From UBA3537 sp964219345 (lineage in GTDB: Bacteria > Bacteroidota > Bacteroidia > Flavobacteriales > Flavobacteriaceae), in contig CAXPPN010000029.1 of the NCBI GenBank assembly GCA_964219345.1, forward strand, positions 1 to 16,459: 16,459 bases of DNA, given 5' to 3'. Shown in pieces: positions 7,447 to 14,070 of the stretch. The position numbers and the translations under genes are program-made. The notes under the pieces were generated by a model. It worked only from the letters and a program-made list of their open reading frames with translations, made no database searches and had not been told where the DNA came from. Every line of letters starts with the position of its first letter. Within the stretch, counting starts at the first letter, position 1.

Positions 7447-8118
7447 ATGAAATATATTTTAAATATTGAAACTTCTACAACAAACTGCTCTGTTGCACTT
7501 GCAAAGGATGGTAAGACTGTTTGTATAAAAGAAGACAATAGTTTAAAGTATTCTCATGCAGAACGACTTCACGTTTATATTGATGAGGTTTTAAAAAAAA
7601 CCAATATTCAAAAATCTGAATTGGTTGCAGTGGCGGTTAGCAAAGGGCCAGGGTCTTATACGGGTTTGCGGATAGGCGTTTCTGCCGCAAAAGGACTTTG
7701 TTTTGCATTAGATATTCCTTTGATTTCTGTGCCTACCCTAGAAGCGCTTGCTTACAAAATACAAATCAAAAATGGCTGTATTGTAGCCATGCTTGATGCA
7801 CGTAGAATGGAAGTATATGCTTCTACATTTGACTCTAAGTATAATTGTATTGATCCAACTGATGCAAAAATTTTGGAGGAAAATTCCTACAGTGATATTT
7901 TACAGAACCAGCCTGTTCACTTTGTAGGCAATGGGGTAGAAAAAACAAAAACATTAATTCAACATCCTAACGCCTATTTTGATTCTCAATTGCCATCGGC
8001 AGAGCAAATGTGTAGACTCTCTTTCAATAAATTTCAAGCACATGAGTTTGAAAATTTAGCCTATTTTGAACCCTTTTATTTAAAAGATTTTATAGCAATT
8101 CCTTCAAAGAAAAATTAA
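7447..8118 (+). CDS. tsaB: tRNA threonylcarbamoyladenosine biosynthesis protein TsaB
   Basis: A 223-residue member of the ASKHA fold. TsaB dimerises with TsaD and, with TsaE, transfers the threonylcarbamoyl group to A37 of tRNAs that read ANN codons; it acts in the cytoplasm. The N-terminal phosphate-like loop NIETSTTNCSVAL (residues 6-18) and the family motif KGPGSYTGLRIGVSAAKGL (66-84) are both clear, as is MLDARRMEVYAS in the second lobe. TsaB lacks the metal-binding histidines of TsaD, and none are seen here. It begins 1 base after the TolC-like gene, so it is probably cotranscribed with the exporter although the functions are unrelated. Confidence 0.95.
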   Translation: MKYILNIETSTTNCSVALAKDGKTVCIKEDNSLKYSHAERLHVYIDEVLKKTNIQKSELVAVAVSKGPGSYTGLRIGVSAAKGLCFALDIPLISVPTLEALAYKIQIKNGCIVAMLDARRMEVYASTFDSKYNCIDPTDAKILEENSYSDILQNQPVHFVGNGVEKTKTLIQHPNAYFDSQLPSAEQMCRLSFNKFQAHEFENLAYFEPFYLKDFIAIPSKKN

Positions 8119-8120
8119 TC

Positions 8121-8318
8121 ATGAAAATAACCACTTATATCATTTCAATAATAGCACTGCTAATTCTCATTTTTAATATTAGTAAAATTAACTTTGAAGC
8201 ACCTTTAGAGGGCGATAGCCATACTGCTGTTGTGACAAGTATTGCTGCGGGTTGTGCGATTCTAATTGCAACACTTATTCGAATTGTAAAGAAAATTGAG
8301 CTATTGACTAAGAAGTAA
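8121..8318 (+). CDS. Small two-helix membrane protein, unknown function
   Basis: A 65-residue protein with two hydrophobic helices (about residues 4-20 and 38-55), a short polar loop between them (KINFEAPLEGDSHT) and a lysine-rich C-terminus, so both ends probably face the cytoplasm. It starts at ATG 8121, 2 bases after the tsaB stop, which is the main argument that it is translated. I recognise no family. It is the last plus-strand gene of the run and faces the deaminase gene across a 21-base gap with no convincing terminator. Confidence 0.68.
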   Translation: MKITTYIISIIALLILIFNISKINFEAPLEGDSHTAVVTSIAAGCAILIATLIRIVKKIELLTKK

Positions 8319-8339
8319 TTGCAAATTTTGTACGGACTA

Positions 8340-8762
8340 TTAAATTTCTACATGTGCAACTTCTATCCCAGCTTGTTCTAAGAACTTTACACCTGATAAA
8401 TCTTTGTAAGCTTTACTGTAAACAACACGAATGATCCCTGCTTGATGAATCAATTTACTGCAATTCTGGCATGGCGATAATGTGATATATAATGTAGCGC
8501 CTTTGGAAGATTGTGTGGATGCGGCAACTTTTAAAATAGCATTGGCTTCTGCATGAAGTACATACCATTTTGTATAACCTTCATCGTCTTCACAAAAATT
8601 TTCAAAGCCCGTTGGCGTACCATTGTAACCATCAGAAATAATCATACGATCCTTAACAATAATGGCACCCACTTGCTTTCGCTGACAATAGGAAAGCTTG
8701 GCCCATTCTCTTGCCATTCTCAAATAGGCTTTGTCGTATTTTAATTGCTTATTATCAGTCAT
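8340..8762 (-). CDS. dCMP/cytidine deaminase family zinc enzyme (ComEB-like)
   Basis: A 140-residue cytidine/deoxycytidylate deaminase fold protein. The zinc site is complete: His70 and the catalytic Glu72 in LHAEANAI, and Cys98 and Cys101 in SPCQNC. The motifs DGYNGTPTGFENF (44-56) and VGAIIVKD (31-38) are typical of dCMP deaminases, which convert dCMP to dUMP for thymidylate synthesis. The same family includes ComEB of competence operons; no competence genes lie nearby, so nucleotide metabolism is the likelier role. The start ATG at 8762 lies 36 bases downstream of the HupE stop on the same strand. Confidence 0.92.
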   Translation of the reverse strand: MTDNKQLKYDKAYLRMAREWAKLSYCQRKQVGAIIVKDRMIISDGYNGTPTGFENFCEDDEGYTKWYVLHAEANAILKVAASTQSSKGATLYITLSPCQNCSKLIHQAGIIRVVYSKAYKDLSGVKFLEQAGIEVAHVEI

Positions 8763-8798
8763 TTGTTAGTGCTTTGAAATGAAATTTGAGATTTTTGA

Positions 8799-9386
8799 TT
8801 AAGAAAATAATGGGCTTTGAATAATTAATGGCAGCATCAATCCCAAAATAATTGCAGAGCTTACCATTACCCAGTCTCTTGTTGAAAAACGAAAAATATT
8901 TTGGAAAATAAAACTTATAAATAACACACAAAATACAATAATAAGCTGACCAATTTCTATTCCAATCGCAAACTCAATGACAGACAAAAAGGTGTTTTCA
9001 TTAGCACTAACCAAAGTTTTAAAAGCATTGGCAAAGCCGAGTCCATGGATAAGTCCAAAAAACATTACAATTCCCAACATCAAATAGGATCGATTATCGG
9101 TAGGTTTTCTTGGTGAAAATATATTAAATAGCGCTGCAAAAAATATAGTAATTGGTATTAGCCATTCTGTAACATTGACGTTTAGATTTACAATGTTAAA
9201 AACTCCTAGCAATAAACTTAGCGTATGCCCCAATGTAAATACAGAGATCAAGATTAATAGACGTTTCCAGTCTTTAAAAACATAGGGCAATGCAAGAAGC
9301 ACTACAAATAAAATATGATCATAACTACTGAAACTAACAATATGATACAATCCCAATTCTAAAAATTTCAAAAAACTTTCGAGCAT
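8799..9386 (-). CDS. HupE/UreJ-family membrane protein
   Basis: A 195-residue protein with about six hydrophobic segments (roughly residues 10-35, 42-64, 74-90, 102-125, 138-160 and 172-190). Conserved family-type histidines are present: His24 in SYDHILF, His54 in TLGHTLSL and His114 in GLIHGLGFANAF. The founding members are linked to nickel uptake for hydrogenase or urease, but neither enzyme nor any accessory gene is visible here. The Bacteroidetes branch commonly stands alone, and its substrate is uncertain. It lies between dsbD-like and deaminase genes on the same strand, and its own -7-like box precedes it. Confidence 0.87.
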   Translation of the reverse strand: MLESFLKFLELGLYHIVSFSSYDHILFVVLLALPYVFKDWKRLLILISVFTLGHTLSLLLGVFNIVNLNVNVTEWLIPITIFFAALFNIFSPRKPTDNRSYLMLGIVMFFGLIHGLGFANAFKTLVSANENTFLSVIEFAIGIEIGQLIIVFCVLFISFIFQNIFRFSTRDWVMVSSAIILGLMLPLIIQSPLFS

Positions 9387-9406
9387 TGATTAAATGTTTG
9401 GTTCTT

Positions 9407-9414
9407 CAAAAATA
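9407..9414 (-). promoter_or_regulatory. Candidate -7 box upstream of HupE-family gene
   Basis: Read on the minus strand this is TATTTTTG, an exact TAnnTTTG. It would start transcription near 9401, about 14 bases before the HupE-family ATG. No good TTTG -33 element lies at the usual distance, so the call rests on one box. Confidence 0.35.
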
Positions 9415-9453
9415 CTAAAATAATTCTGCTCTATGCTTTTACTCACAAAATAG

Positions 9454-11481
9454 TTATGGGGAAGTCAAAACTTCAAGGCCACAATTCAAAAATGTTTCAT
9501 ACTCTTGATTGTTAGGCGTATAGCCTACTGGCGGAGTCAAGATTGTTTTGGCATCGGGGCTTAGTAAAACATAAAAAGGTTGTGAGTTGGACTGAAAAAA
9601 TTGAGTTTGAAAATGAGCCCATTTATGGCCATAGTTATCAAGTAATCGTGTACCTCCGTCTTGTCGTTTTACTACTAGTTGTTGGTCTTTTGGAAGTTCT
9701 TTTTTGTCATCTACATACAAAGAAATCAACACATAATCATTTTCAAAAAAGGGTTTTATATTTGATTTTGGCCAAATATGTTCTTCCATTTTTCGACAAT
9801 TGACACAAGCATAACCCGTAAAATCCAAAAGAATAGGTTTGTTTACTTTTTTAGCATAAGCAACCCCTTCTTTTAAATCTTTAAAACATTCGAAATTGTT
9901 TGGACAATCGTTAGGATAAAGAAAACTGTAGCCAACAGGTGGTGCTAGTCCGCTTAAAAGTGTCAGTGGTGTAAATGTTTTTGTGGTTTCATTTATTCTA
10001 AATCCTGATGCTAAATAGACCACAAATGCCAAAACAAGCACCCCTGAACTTATCCTAAAAAAAGATAGTTTTTGTAAAACCCCATCGTGAGGAAATTTAA
10101 TTTTTCCTAATATGTAGAGGGCTAACCCTAAAAAGACTAAAATCCAAATGCCTAAGAAGATCTCAATTTTTAATATCCCCCAATGTTGTACAAGGTCTGC
10201 ATTGGACAAAAATTTGAATGCTAGTGCAAGTTCCAAAAATCCTAAAATAACTTTAGTTGTATTGAGCCATCCTCCTGATTTTGGTAATGCATTAAGCATG
10301 TTTGGAAACATGGCAAAAAGTGCAAATGGAAGTCCAAGTGCTACACCAAACCCTCCCATCCCAGCGGTGAGTTGCCATGCACCACCATCTGAAGATAAGG
10401 ACCCTGCCAAGAGCGAGCCCAAAATAGGACCTGTACAAGAAAATGAAACAATAGAGAGCGTTAGCGCCATAAAAAACACGCCTAAAATTCCACCAACACC
10501 TTCGCCTTTGCTTGTTGCAGATGTCCAGCTCGCTGGAAGTGTTAATTCGTAATATCCAAAAAATGAAAATGCAAAAAATATGAAAATGATAAAGAAAATG
10601 ACATTGAGCCAAACATTTGTTGAAATTTCATTCAAGATATCAGGATTTACAGAGTCTAAAAGATGAAAAGGAATGCTTAAAATTAGATAAACCAATACTA
10701 TAAAAACGCCATAAAGTATGGCTTTTGATAAGCCTGATTTAGAAGTTAAATTTCCAGCTTTTTTGGTAAAAAAACTAACAGTAAGTGGAATCATTGGAAA
10801 CACACATGGTGTAAGTAACGCCAAAAGTCCTCCTAGAAACCCAAGACCAAAAATTCGCCACAGCGTATTTTGCTGAGTAAGGTTTTGGGAAATAGACTCC
10901 GGCTGCAATGAACATGGAGTTGTAGATTTTGTAATTTGTTTTGGAGAAATTCCATATAAAATCTCATTGGAATTTTCAGAAATGTCTTTCGCTTGAATTG
11001 CGGAGTTTTCTGCAACTACAAACCCCTCTTCTGGGGTATAATTAAAACGAAATGGGTTATCAGGTTTATAGGTGCATTTTGTGTCATCACAAGTCATGTA
11101 ATCTATATTCCCAGATAATGTAAATGCAACATTTGAAACTTCTATTCGTTGTCTAAATTCTGCTTTGTTAAAAAATTTAGACACCACCATGTCAAAAACG
11201 GGGTCGAGTTTTGTGACTTTATTTATCTCACTGTCTTCAATTTTTCCTCTAAGTTGAAATGCTGGGTTATTTTCAAATGTGAATAGTGTTGGTAGAGGGC
11301 CTCCTTCCTCTACTTCTAAGGCATATATAGCCCAATTTGTATCAATATTGGCTGTAAAAACAAGAGTAAATTCTGTTTTTGATTGTTGCTCAACTCCAAG
11401 TTCCCATTGAACAGGGTTGAGTATTTGAGAAAATCCCAGTGAGGTTAATAAAAGGAAGGTTAAGGTTAAAATTTTTTTCAT
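9454..11481 (-). CDS. dsbD: DsbD-type thiol:disulfide interchange protein
   Basis: A 675-residue inner-membrane reductant conveyor that passes electrons from cytoplasmic thioredoxin to periplasmic substrates. The modules are in the classic order: signal peptide (1-19); N-terminal immunoglobulin-like domain (about 20-165) with its redox pair Cys131 and Cys136; a CcdA-like membrane core (about 205-495) with Cys226 in LTPCVFPMIP and Cys349 in FSCTGPILG; and a C-terminal thioredoxin-like domain (about 520-675) with CVNC (Cys559, Cys562). E. coli DsbD has CVAC there; the Asn variant seems ordinary for Bacteroidetes. The start at 11481 is preferred to the in-frame ATG 18 codons upstream because it gives a proper signal peptide. 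All three redox pairs are intact. It follows the HxlR gene by 68 bases. Confidence 0.94.
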   Translation of the reverse strand: MKKILTLTFLLLTSLGFSQILNPVQWELGVEQQSKTEFTLVFTANIDTNWAIYALEVEEGGPLPTLFTFENNPAFQLRGKIEDSEINKVTKLDPVFDMVVSKFFNKAEFRQRIEVSNVAFTLSGNIDYMTCDDTKCTYKPDNPFRFNYTPEEGFVVAENSAIQAKDISENSNEILYGISPKQITKSTTPCSLQPESISQNLTQQNTLWRIFGLGFLGGLLALLTPCVFPMIPLTVSFFTKKAGNLTSKSGLSKAILYGVFIVLVYLILSIPFHLLDSVNPDILNEISTNVWLNVIFFIIFIFFAFSFFGYYELTLPASWTSATSKGEGVGGILGVFFMALTLSIVSFSCTGPILGSLLAGSLSSDGGAWQLTAGMGGFGVALGLPFALFAMFPNMLNALPKSGGWLNTTKVILGFLELALAFKFLSNADLVQHWGILKIEIFLGIWILVFLGLALYILGKIKFPHDGVLQKLSFFRISSGVLVLAFVVYLASGFRINETTKTFTPLTLLSGLAPPVGYSFLYPNDCPNNFECFKDLKEGVAYAKKVNKPILLDFTGYACVNCRKMEEHIWPKSNIKPFFENDYVLISLYVDDKKELPKDQQLVVKRQDGGTRLLDNYGHKWAHFQTQFFQSNSQPFYVLLSPDAKTILTPPVGYTPNNQEYETFLNCGLEVLTSP

Positions 11482-11549
11482 GATTGTAGGTGTTCTAAGA
11501 ATATTTACAAAGAACTTAAAAAAATAAGACACCACAAAAAAAGGAGTAT

Positions 11550-11987
11550 TTATTTGACTTTACTTAGTATTGCTTTTCGCGACTTTTTGTAGGAAGATTT
11601 TGTTTCTGAAATAAATGTTTCAGCAGTAAACCCTTTTGTTTCTTTTAACCATTGCTCGCCTTTTGGTCCAAACTTCTTATTTAAATTTCTCTTACTCCAT
11701 TGCATCATTTCATAAATGATTGGATACATATCTGTACCAGCATCTGTGAGATAGTAAATTTTGGTCTTTTGATCATAAGGCAGTTTAGTCACCTCAAGTA
11801 ACCCCTTGTTGGTGAGTAATTCCAAGCGATTTGCCAAAATATTTGTAGCAATTTTTTCTGGGGATTTTAAAAACTCCGTAAAAGTTTTCTTTCCCATAAA
11901 AATATCTCTAATAACTAATAACGACCACTTATCCCCAACAATGTCGAGGACATTTGTAAGAGGGCAATCAGATCTATTTGTTTTCAT
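11550..11987 (-). CDS. HxlR-family winged-helix regulator with lone N-terminal Cys
   Basis: A 145-residue MarR-like winged-helix protein of the HxlR family. The family hallmarks are DCPLTNVLDIVGDKWSLLVI (7-26), FTEFLKSPEKIATNILANRL (36-55) and the wing YYLTDAGTDMYPII. Cys8 is the only cysteine in the chain and occupies the conserved position used by thiol-sensing relatives such as YodB and HypR, so a redox or electrophile sensor is plausible. A basic C-terminal extension of about 35 residues follows the usual domain end. It is divergent from the glucanase gene and lies 68 bases upstream of dsbD on the same strand, so either or both could be its targets; that is inference. Confidence 0.92.
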   Translation of the reverse strand: MKTNRSDCPLTNVLDIVGDKWSLLVIRDIFMGKKTFTEFLKSPEKIATNILANRLELLTNKGLLEVTKLPYDQKTKIYYLTDAGTDMYPIIYEMMQWSKRNLNKKFGPKGEQWLKETKGFTAETFISETKSSYKKSRKAILSKVK

Positions 11988-12005
11988 TTTTTATTTGTAA
12001 AAAAT

Positions 12006-12013
12006 CAAAATTA
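12006..12013 (-). promoter_or_regulatory. Candidate -7 box of HxlR gene
   Basis: On the minus strand this reads TAATTTTG, an exact TAnnTTTG. It predicts a transcript start near 12000 and a leader of about 12 bases before the HxlR ATG. A weak -33 candidate (ACTTT) lies 19 bases further upstream, at the edge of the palindrome at 12033-12049. Confidence 0.45.
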
Positions 12014-12032
12014 CGAATAAAACATGTCTTTT

Positions 12033-12049
12033 AAAGTTAATTTAACTTT
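12033..12049. promoter_or_regulatory. 17-bp perfect palindrome, candidate HxlR operator
   Basis: AAAGTTAATTTAACTTT has two exact 8-base arms around one central T. It covers the expected -33 region of the HxlR promoter and lies between the HxlR and glucanase genes. HxlR dimers bind such inverted repeats, so autoregulation is the simplest reading. It could also be a chance product of AT-rich sequence or act as a short cruciform or terminator stem. Confidence 0.45.
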
Positions 12050-12068
12050 TAATTAATAACAATTGCAT

Positions 12069-12096
12069 TTTGTTTAAACAAATGTTTTACTAAACA
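12069..12096. promoter_or_regulatory. Tandem TGTTT/AAACA palindromes upstream of glucanase
   Basis: The 14-base perfect palindrome TTTGTTTAAACAAA (12069-12082) is followed directly by TGTTT-TACT-AAACA (12083-12096). Both share the half-site TGTTT, spaced by zero and four bases. The second unit overlaps the expected -33 position of the glucanase promoter. They look like two operator units for a dimeric regulator controlling the glucanase. The regulator identity is unknown; the adjacent HxlR protein is one candidate. Confidence 0.42.
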
Positions 12097-12106
12097 AGAG
12101 ATTTAC

Positions 12107-12114
12107 TATTTTTG
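12107..12114 (+). promoter_or_regulatory. Candidate -7 box of GH16 glucanase gene
   Basis: TATTTTTG matches TAnnTTTG exactly and predicts a transcript start near 12120, about 17 bases before the glucanase ATG. The -33 region (TTTTAC, 12085-12090) is a poor TTTG match, consistent with a promoter that needs activation or is regulated through the overlapping palindrome. Confidence 0.48.
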
Positions 12115-12137
12115 TCCTCCAATTTAAATAGCTTTGA

Positions 12138-13685
12138 ATGAAAATTATTTTTTTCTTTTTTTTGTGTATTTCTAGTAATGTTTTTGCACAAAATTTACCC
12201 TTAGATTTTGAAAACAATCAAGATAATTTTACAGGCTTTGGTGGCTGTACATTTTACAGTCAGCCAGATCCATCAGATGCCTCCAATACTGTGGGTGTGA
12301 TTCAAAATGCAGGTAATGATTTATATGAAGGTGTTTATTTAGACTTAACACCAAACATCAATTTTGATAATTCTAAACTTGTGACTTTTGATTTTTACTC
12401 AACTATAGGGCCAACGACGGTTCAAGTAAAATTTGAAGGCAGCGATTCCGGTTTTGGTGATGCTTTTATTGAGGCTACAGTCCCTGGAAATGGTTGGTCT
12501 GAAGTCCAAGTTGATTTTTCTCAGGCCAATATCATTGGCCAAACTGGAATACAAAGTATATCAGGGAATTTTAGCAGAATTACTCTTTTTGTAGCACCCG
12601 GACAATTATTATCTGGTACTTTTTATATCGATAATATTGACGGGGGAGACAGTACAGTACTTACATTTGACCAGTTGGTGTGGAGTGATGAGTTTGACGA
12701 CTACACCGGTGCACCAGACCCCACTAAATGGCATCATCAAGTCATACCCATAATCAATGGTACAGATTGGGCAAACGGTGAGCTTCAGCACTATACCGAT
12801 CAAATTTCAAATTCATATGTTAGTAATGGAACTTTAAAAATAAAAGCTATCAAAGAAAATCACACCTATAACGGTGTAACCAAAAACTATACCTCAGCGC
12901 GTTTAAATTCGAAATATGCCTTTAAGTATGGAAGAATTGATGTTGGCGCAAAGCTTCCTGCGGAGGCAGGAACATGGCCAGCGATTTGGACATTAGGCGC
13001 TAATATTAACGAAACTGGAAACTACTTTGGCAACACTTATGGAAGTGTGGGATGGCCAGACTGTGGCGAAATAGACATTATGGAACAAAATGGATGGGAC
13101 AAAAGTATTACCTATGGATACATGCATTATAGAAATTTGGTTTCTGGTCAGTATGAAAATCAAGGTACAACAACACCAATCAACGATTCTAGTGGTTCCT
13201 ATCATAAGTATTCTCTAATTTGGACAGAAGATGTGATTCAAATTCTCTTAGACGATAATGTGTTTTTTGAACGTCAAAACAATAACGAACTTCCTTATGA
13301 CAATCTTCATTATATTTTGCTCAATATTGCTATGGGCGGAAGTCTAGGCGGTGATATTCCTATAAATTTTTCTGATGCTATAATGGAAATTGATTATGTT
13401 CGTGTTTATCAACAAGCTCCACTAAGTCTGAATGCTACTGGGCAGATTACAAAGGCTTCAATATCTCCAAACCCTGCACAAGATATGGTTAAAATCTCCT
13501 TGAGTTCAGATAAATTAATTAAAAATATCCAATTATTTGATGTTACAGGAAAGTTGATTTTGAATCAGAACAATATCGATAAAAACAGTACTAATTTATA
13601 TGTTTCAGATTTAAATTCTGGCCTATATATTGTCTCCATTAAGACGAATGAAACCATGATCACAAAACGATTGGTGGTACAATAA
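12138..13685 (+). CDS. Secreted GH16 beta-glucanase (laminarinase-like) with T9SS sorting domain
   Basis: A 515-residue extracellular glycoside hydrolase. After a signal peptide (1-18) comes a beta-rich domain (about 19-168) resembling a carbohydrate-binding or galactose-binding-like module. The GH16 catalytic domain follows (about 176-426), with GEIDIME supplying nucleophile Glu311, Asp313 and acid/base Glu316. The extra residue before the last Glu is the form typical of laminarinases and lichenases. Supporting motifs are WSDEFDDY, NGELQHYT, AGTWPAIWTLG and IDYVRVYQ. The C-terminal region (about 440-515) is a type A T9SS sorting domain with SPNPAQD, LFDVTGK, LNSGLYIV and a basic end, so the enzyme is exported by type IX secretion. 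The likely substrate is beta-1,3-glucan such as laminarin, but exact linkage specificity is inferred. No SusC/SusD genes are nearby. A terminator hairpin follows at once. Confidence 0.93.
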   Translation: MKIIFFFFLCISSNVFAQNLPLDFENNQDNFTGFGGCTFYSQPDPSDASNTVGVIQNAGNDLYEGVYLDLTPNINFDNSKLVTFDFYSTIGPTTVQVKFEGSDSGFGDAFIEATVPGNGWSEVQVDFSQANIIGQTGIQSISGNFSRITLFVAPGQLLSGTFYIDNIDGGDSTVLTFDQLVWSDEFDDYTGAPDPTKWHHQVIPIINGTDWANGELQHYTDQISNSYVSNGTLKIKAIKENHTYNGVTKNYTSARLNSKYAFKYGRIDVGAKLPAEAGTWPAIWTLGANINETGNYFGNTYGSVGWPDCGEIDIMEQNGWDKSITYGYMHYRNLVSGQYENQGTTTPINDSSGSYHKYSLIWTEDVIQILLDDNVFFERQNNNELPYDNLHYILLNIAMGGSLGGDIPINFSDAIMEIDYVRVYQQAPLSLNATGQITKASISPNPAQDMVKISLSSDKLIKNIQLFDVTGKLILNQNNIDKNSTNLYVSDLNSGLYIVSIKTNETMITKRLVVQ

Positions 13686-13718
13686 AAAAACCTAACTGCA
13701 ATCGAAGTTAGGCTTTTA
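13684..13718. terminator. Bidirectional intrinsic terminator
   Basis: A 7-bp perfect stem, CCTAACT (13691-13697) with AGTTAGG (13706-13712) around an 8-base loop, is flanked by seven A on the left and CTTTTAATT on the right. Read on plus it ends the glucanase transcript. Read on minus it ends in seven U and terminates tRNA-Pro 12 bases after its 3' end. The A-run begins within the glucanase stop codon. Confidence 0.8.
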
Positions 13719-13724
13719 ATTATG

Positions 13725-13799
13725 TCGGGATGACAGGATTTGAACCTGCGACCACACGGCCCCCAGCCGTGTACGCTAACCGGACTGCGCCACATCCCG
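13725..13799 (-). tRNA. tRNA-Pro (anticodon GGG)
   Basis: The minus strand folds as a full cloverleaf of 75 bases including the discriminator. The acceptor is CGGGATG/CATCCCG, there is a D-arm with GCGC...GCGT, the anticodon stem is CACGG/CCGTG around CTGGGGG (anticodon GGG, decoding CCC and CCU), and the T-arm is GCAGG-TTCAAAT-CCTGT with one G-U pair. The C1 start and A73 discriminator fit proline tRNAs. The 3' CCA is not encoded and must be added enzymatically. Confidence 0.95.
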
Positions 13800-13810
13800 T
13801 TTTGGAGGGG

Positions 13811-13818
13811 CAAATCTA
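13811..13818 (-). promoter_or_regulatory. Candidate -7 box of tRNA-Pro
   Basis: On the minus strand this reads TAGATTTG, an exact TAnnTTTG. It would start transcription near 13805, about five bases before the mature tRNA 5' end. The -33 region lacks a clear TTTG. It lies back to back with the promoter of the CDGSH gene. Confidence 0.45.
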
Positions 13819-13837
13819 TTTATTTTATCTGAATTTT

Positions 13838-13866
13838 TTTGTTAATTTTTAAAAATACTAACTTTA
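13838..13866 (+). promoter_or_regulatory. Candidate promoter of CDGSH gene
   Basis: TTTG at 13838-13841, a 17-base spacer, then TAACTTTA at 13859-13866 (7 of 8 to TAnnTTTG). The predicted start is near 13872, which gives a leader of under ten bases before the ATG at 13881. Confidence 0.45.
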
Positions 13867-13880
13867 CAAAAAAATTAACC

Positions 13881-14066
13881 ATGGAAAACTCAAACAAGCC
13901 CACAATTCAAATTTCGGCGACTGGAAAAGTTGTTGTTACCAATGCAAAACAAATTACACTTCTAGATGCTGAAGGCAATGAAATTCCAACACGTAATCGT
14001 TTTTCACTTTGCAACTGTGGAAAAACTCTAGACGCACCTTTTTGTGATGGTGCTCATAAAAACTAA
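13881..14066 (+). CDS. CDGSH iron-sulfur domain protein
   Basis: A 61-residue single-domain protein of the mitoNEET/CDGSH family, which binds a redox-active and pH-labile [2Fe-2S] cluster through three Cys and one His. All ligands are present in the C-terminal motif: Cys44, Cys46, Cys55 and His59 (CNCGKT then PFCDGAH). The N-terminal half is a short beta-rich segment. The frame is open 14 codons further upstream, but ATG 13881 is preferred because the candidate promoter overlaps the upstream region and the extra residues look non-coding. It has no membrane segment, so it is cytoplasmic. Its role could be electron transfer or cluster transfer. It converges with the arsenite exporter gene, with 4 bases between the stops, so any link to arsenic is only positional. 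Confidence 0.93.
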   Translation: MENSNKPTIQISATGKVVVTNAKQITLLDAEGNEIPTRNRFSLCNCGKTLDAPFCDGAHKN

Positions 14067-14070
14067 AATA

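Noticed and set aside
8319..8339. Terminator between the tsaB operon and the deaminase gene
   Set aside because: The 21-base gap has no stable stem or U-run, so no call was made.
10148..10552. Open frame of 134 codons on plus, opposite dsbD
   Set aside because: It lies wholly antisense to the conserved membrane core of DsbD. The translation is low in recognisable structure and mirrors codon bias of the true gene.
13565..13813. Minus-strand ORF running through the tRNA-Pro and terminator
   Set aside because: It contains the tRNA gene and the terminator, so it cannot be a real coding sequence.
13881..14066. CDGSH protein as part of the arsenic operon
   Set aside because: It is on the opposite strand with its own promoter-like sequence; adjacency alone does not support a joint function.
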